Shown: positions 7,480-7,977 of the stretch, in pieces | Layout: the number at the start of each line of letters is the position of its first letter | Position numbering within the stretch: position 1 is the stretch's first letter | NCBI GenBank assembly: GCA_910579115.1 | Contig: CAJTSO010000069.1 | Span: 1-7,977, forward strand | Reading direction: 5' to 3' | DNA length: 7,977 bases | Source of the DNA: an uncultured Selenomonadaceae bacterium | Lineage (GTDB): Bacteria; Bacillota; Negativicutes; Selenomonadales; Selenomonadaceae | Translations under genes and position numbers: made by a program | Notes under the pieces: generated by a model | The model's input: the letters and a program-made list of their open reading frames with translations, nothing else | The model's database searches: none | Told to the model about the DNA's origin: nothing

Positions 7480-7977
7480 CTACATAACAAATGCTGCCGC
7501 TGCCTGTCCAGCAATTTTGGCTACAGGCTCGGGCCAAACACCAAGCATAATTGTCCCTGCCATAGCACAAAGGGCGACAAGTTTTAAGATATTTGAATAC
7601 TCAAGGGGCTGTGCGGCCTGCTGGGCCTCAAACTCTGTCACGTCCCGGTACATCGCCTTTGTAACCATCAGGTAATAATAAACCGAAATCATCGACATTA
7701 TGAAGCCAACAAACGCCAACCACAAATATCCGCGATCCACTGCTGCCGAAAACAGATATATTTTACCCGGCCGTTGGCGGAATACCCGCCATAGACAAAA
7801 GCGAAACCGTCATCACTGCTGCCAACAAAGGAGCGGCCTGCGCCAGTCCGGCAAGATGCGCATGTGACGTTCCCCCTCGTCTGGGTTCTACGGCAGCCAA
7901 TACAGTAAAAGCACCAATGTTGGCAATCATGTATAGCTGAACGTAGAACATAACCGCCTTCATGCCTGCTGCATCCG
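7480..7977 (-). pseudogene. nuoN: NADH-quinone oxidoreductase subunit N, 3' part, frameshifted
   Basis: NuoN is an antiporter-like membrane subunit of respiratory complex I that takes part in proton translocation. The fragment enters from the right edge in frame (AVMFYVQLYMIANIGAFTVL, then LLSMAGIPPTAG), the conserved NuoN core helices, and ends at TAA 7763-7765. The protein resumes in another frame as KIYLFSAAVDRGYLWLAF, then ISVYYYLMVTKAMYRD and a final hydrophobic helix, ending at TAG 7480-7482. In the family the junction reads PPTAGF(I/V)(G/A)K. Here only one T lies between the Gly and Lys codons where nine bases are expected, so about 8 nt are missing. The downstream part has no ribosome binding site before its GTG at 7740, so it is not a separate gene. 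Either the gene is inactive, losing the last roughly 95 residues, or the sequence has an error at this point. The 5' end lies outside the window. Confidence 0.85.

Noticed and set aside
7480..7740. Independent 86-codon membrane protein starting at GTG 7740
   Set aside because: The sequence continues the NuoN C-terminus, the GTG is an internal Val codon of that protein, and no ribosome binding site precedes it.
1..7977. tRNA, rRNA, CRISPR array, insertion sequence or prophage attachment site
   Set aside because: I saw no tRNA cloverleaf or terminal CCA, no regularly spaced repeats, no transposase fragments and no terminal inverted repeats or target duplications around the broken genes.

Overview
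The window looks like chromosomal DNA of a Bacillota (Firmicutes) bacterium, most plausibly a Negativicutes/Sporomusa-like member. This rests on an intact MutS2 of Bacillus/Clostridium type, a zinc-ribbon bacterial ValS, GGAGG-type ribosome binding sites, sigma-A-like promoters, and an HD-GYP-type remnant of the style common in those bacteria. The taxonomic guess is inference from protein character. Every gene lies on the minus strand, so transcription runs from high to low coordinates.

Layout in the direction of transcription. (1) 7977-7480: the last ~165 codons of nuoN (complex I subunit N), entering from outside the window and broken by an apparent 8-nt deletion near 7765. It is followed by an intrinsic terminator at 7427-7464. 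(2) 7246-7426: a gene-free stretch with a small inverted-repeat cluster, then a good promoter and a short leader. (3) 7177-4517: valS, intact, closed by a strong intrinsic terminator at 4461-4491. (4) 4284 to about 3561: a decayed HD-GYP (cyclic-di-GMP phosphodiesterase-type) gene. It keeps a promoter, a GTG start and a ribosome binding site, but carries an in-frame TAG, two frameshifts, a lost catalytic His of the HD pair, and a deletion or scrambling of the C-terminal part. Its 3' half would normally pass as empty intergenic DNA. (5) 3474-1102: mutS2, intact, apparently transcribed from a TTGACA promoter at the end of the HD-GYP remnant. (6) 1008-1: a PepSY-associated membrane protein running off the left edge.

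The two intact housekeeping genes act in translation: ValS charges tRNA-Val, and MutS2 handles collided ribosomes and/or recombination intermediates. They are not an obvious functional operon, since terminators and promoters separate most units. I see no RNA gene, CRISPR array, insertion sequence, or defence or biosynthetic cluster, and I do not think the window holds a new system. Its most informative content is the two broken genes, especially the hidden HD-GYP relic and its relationship to the mutS2 promoter.
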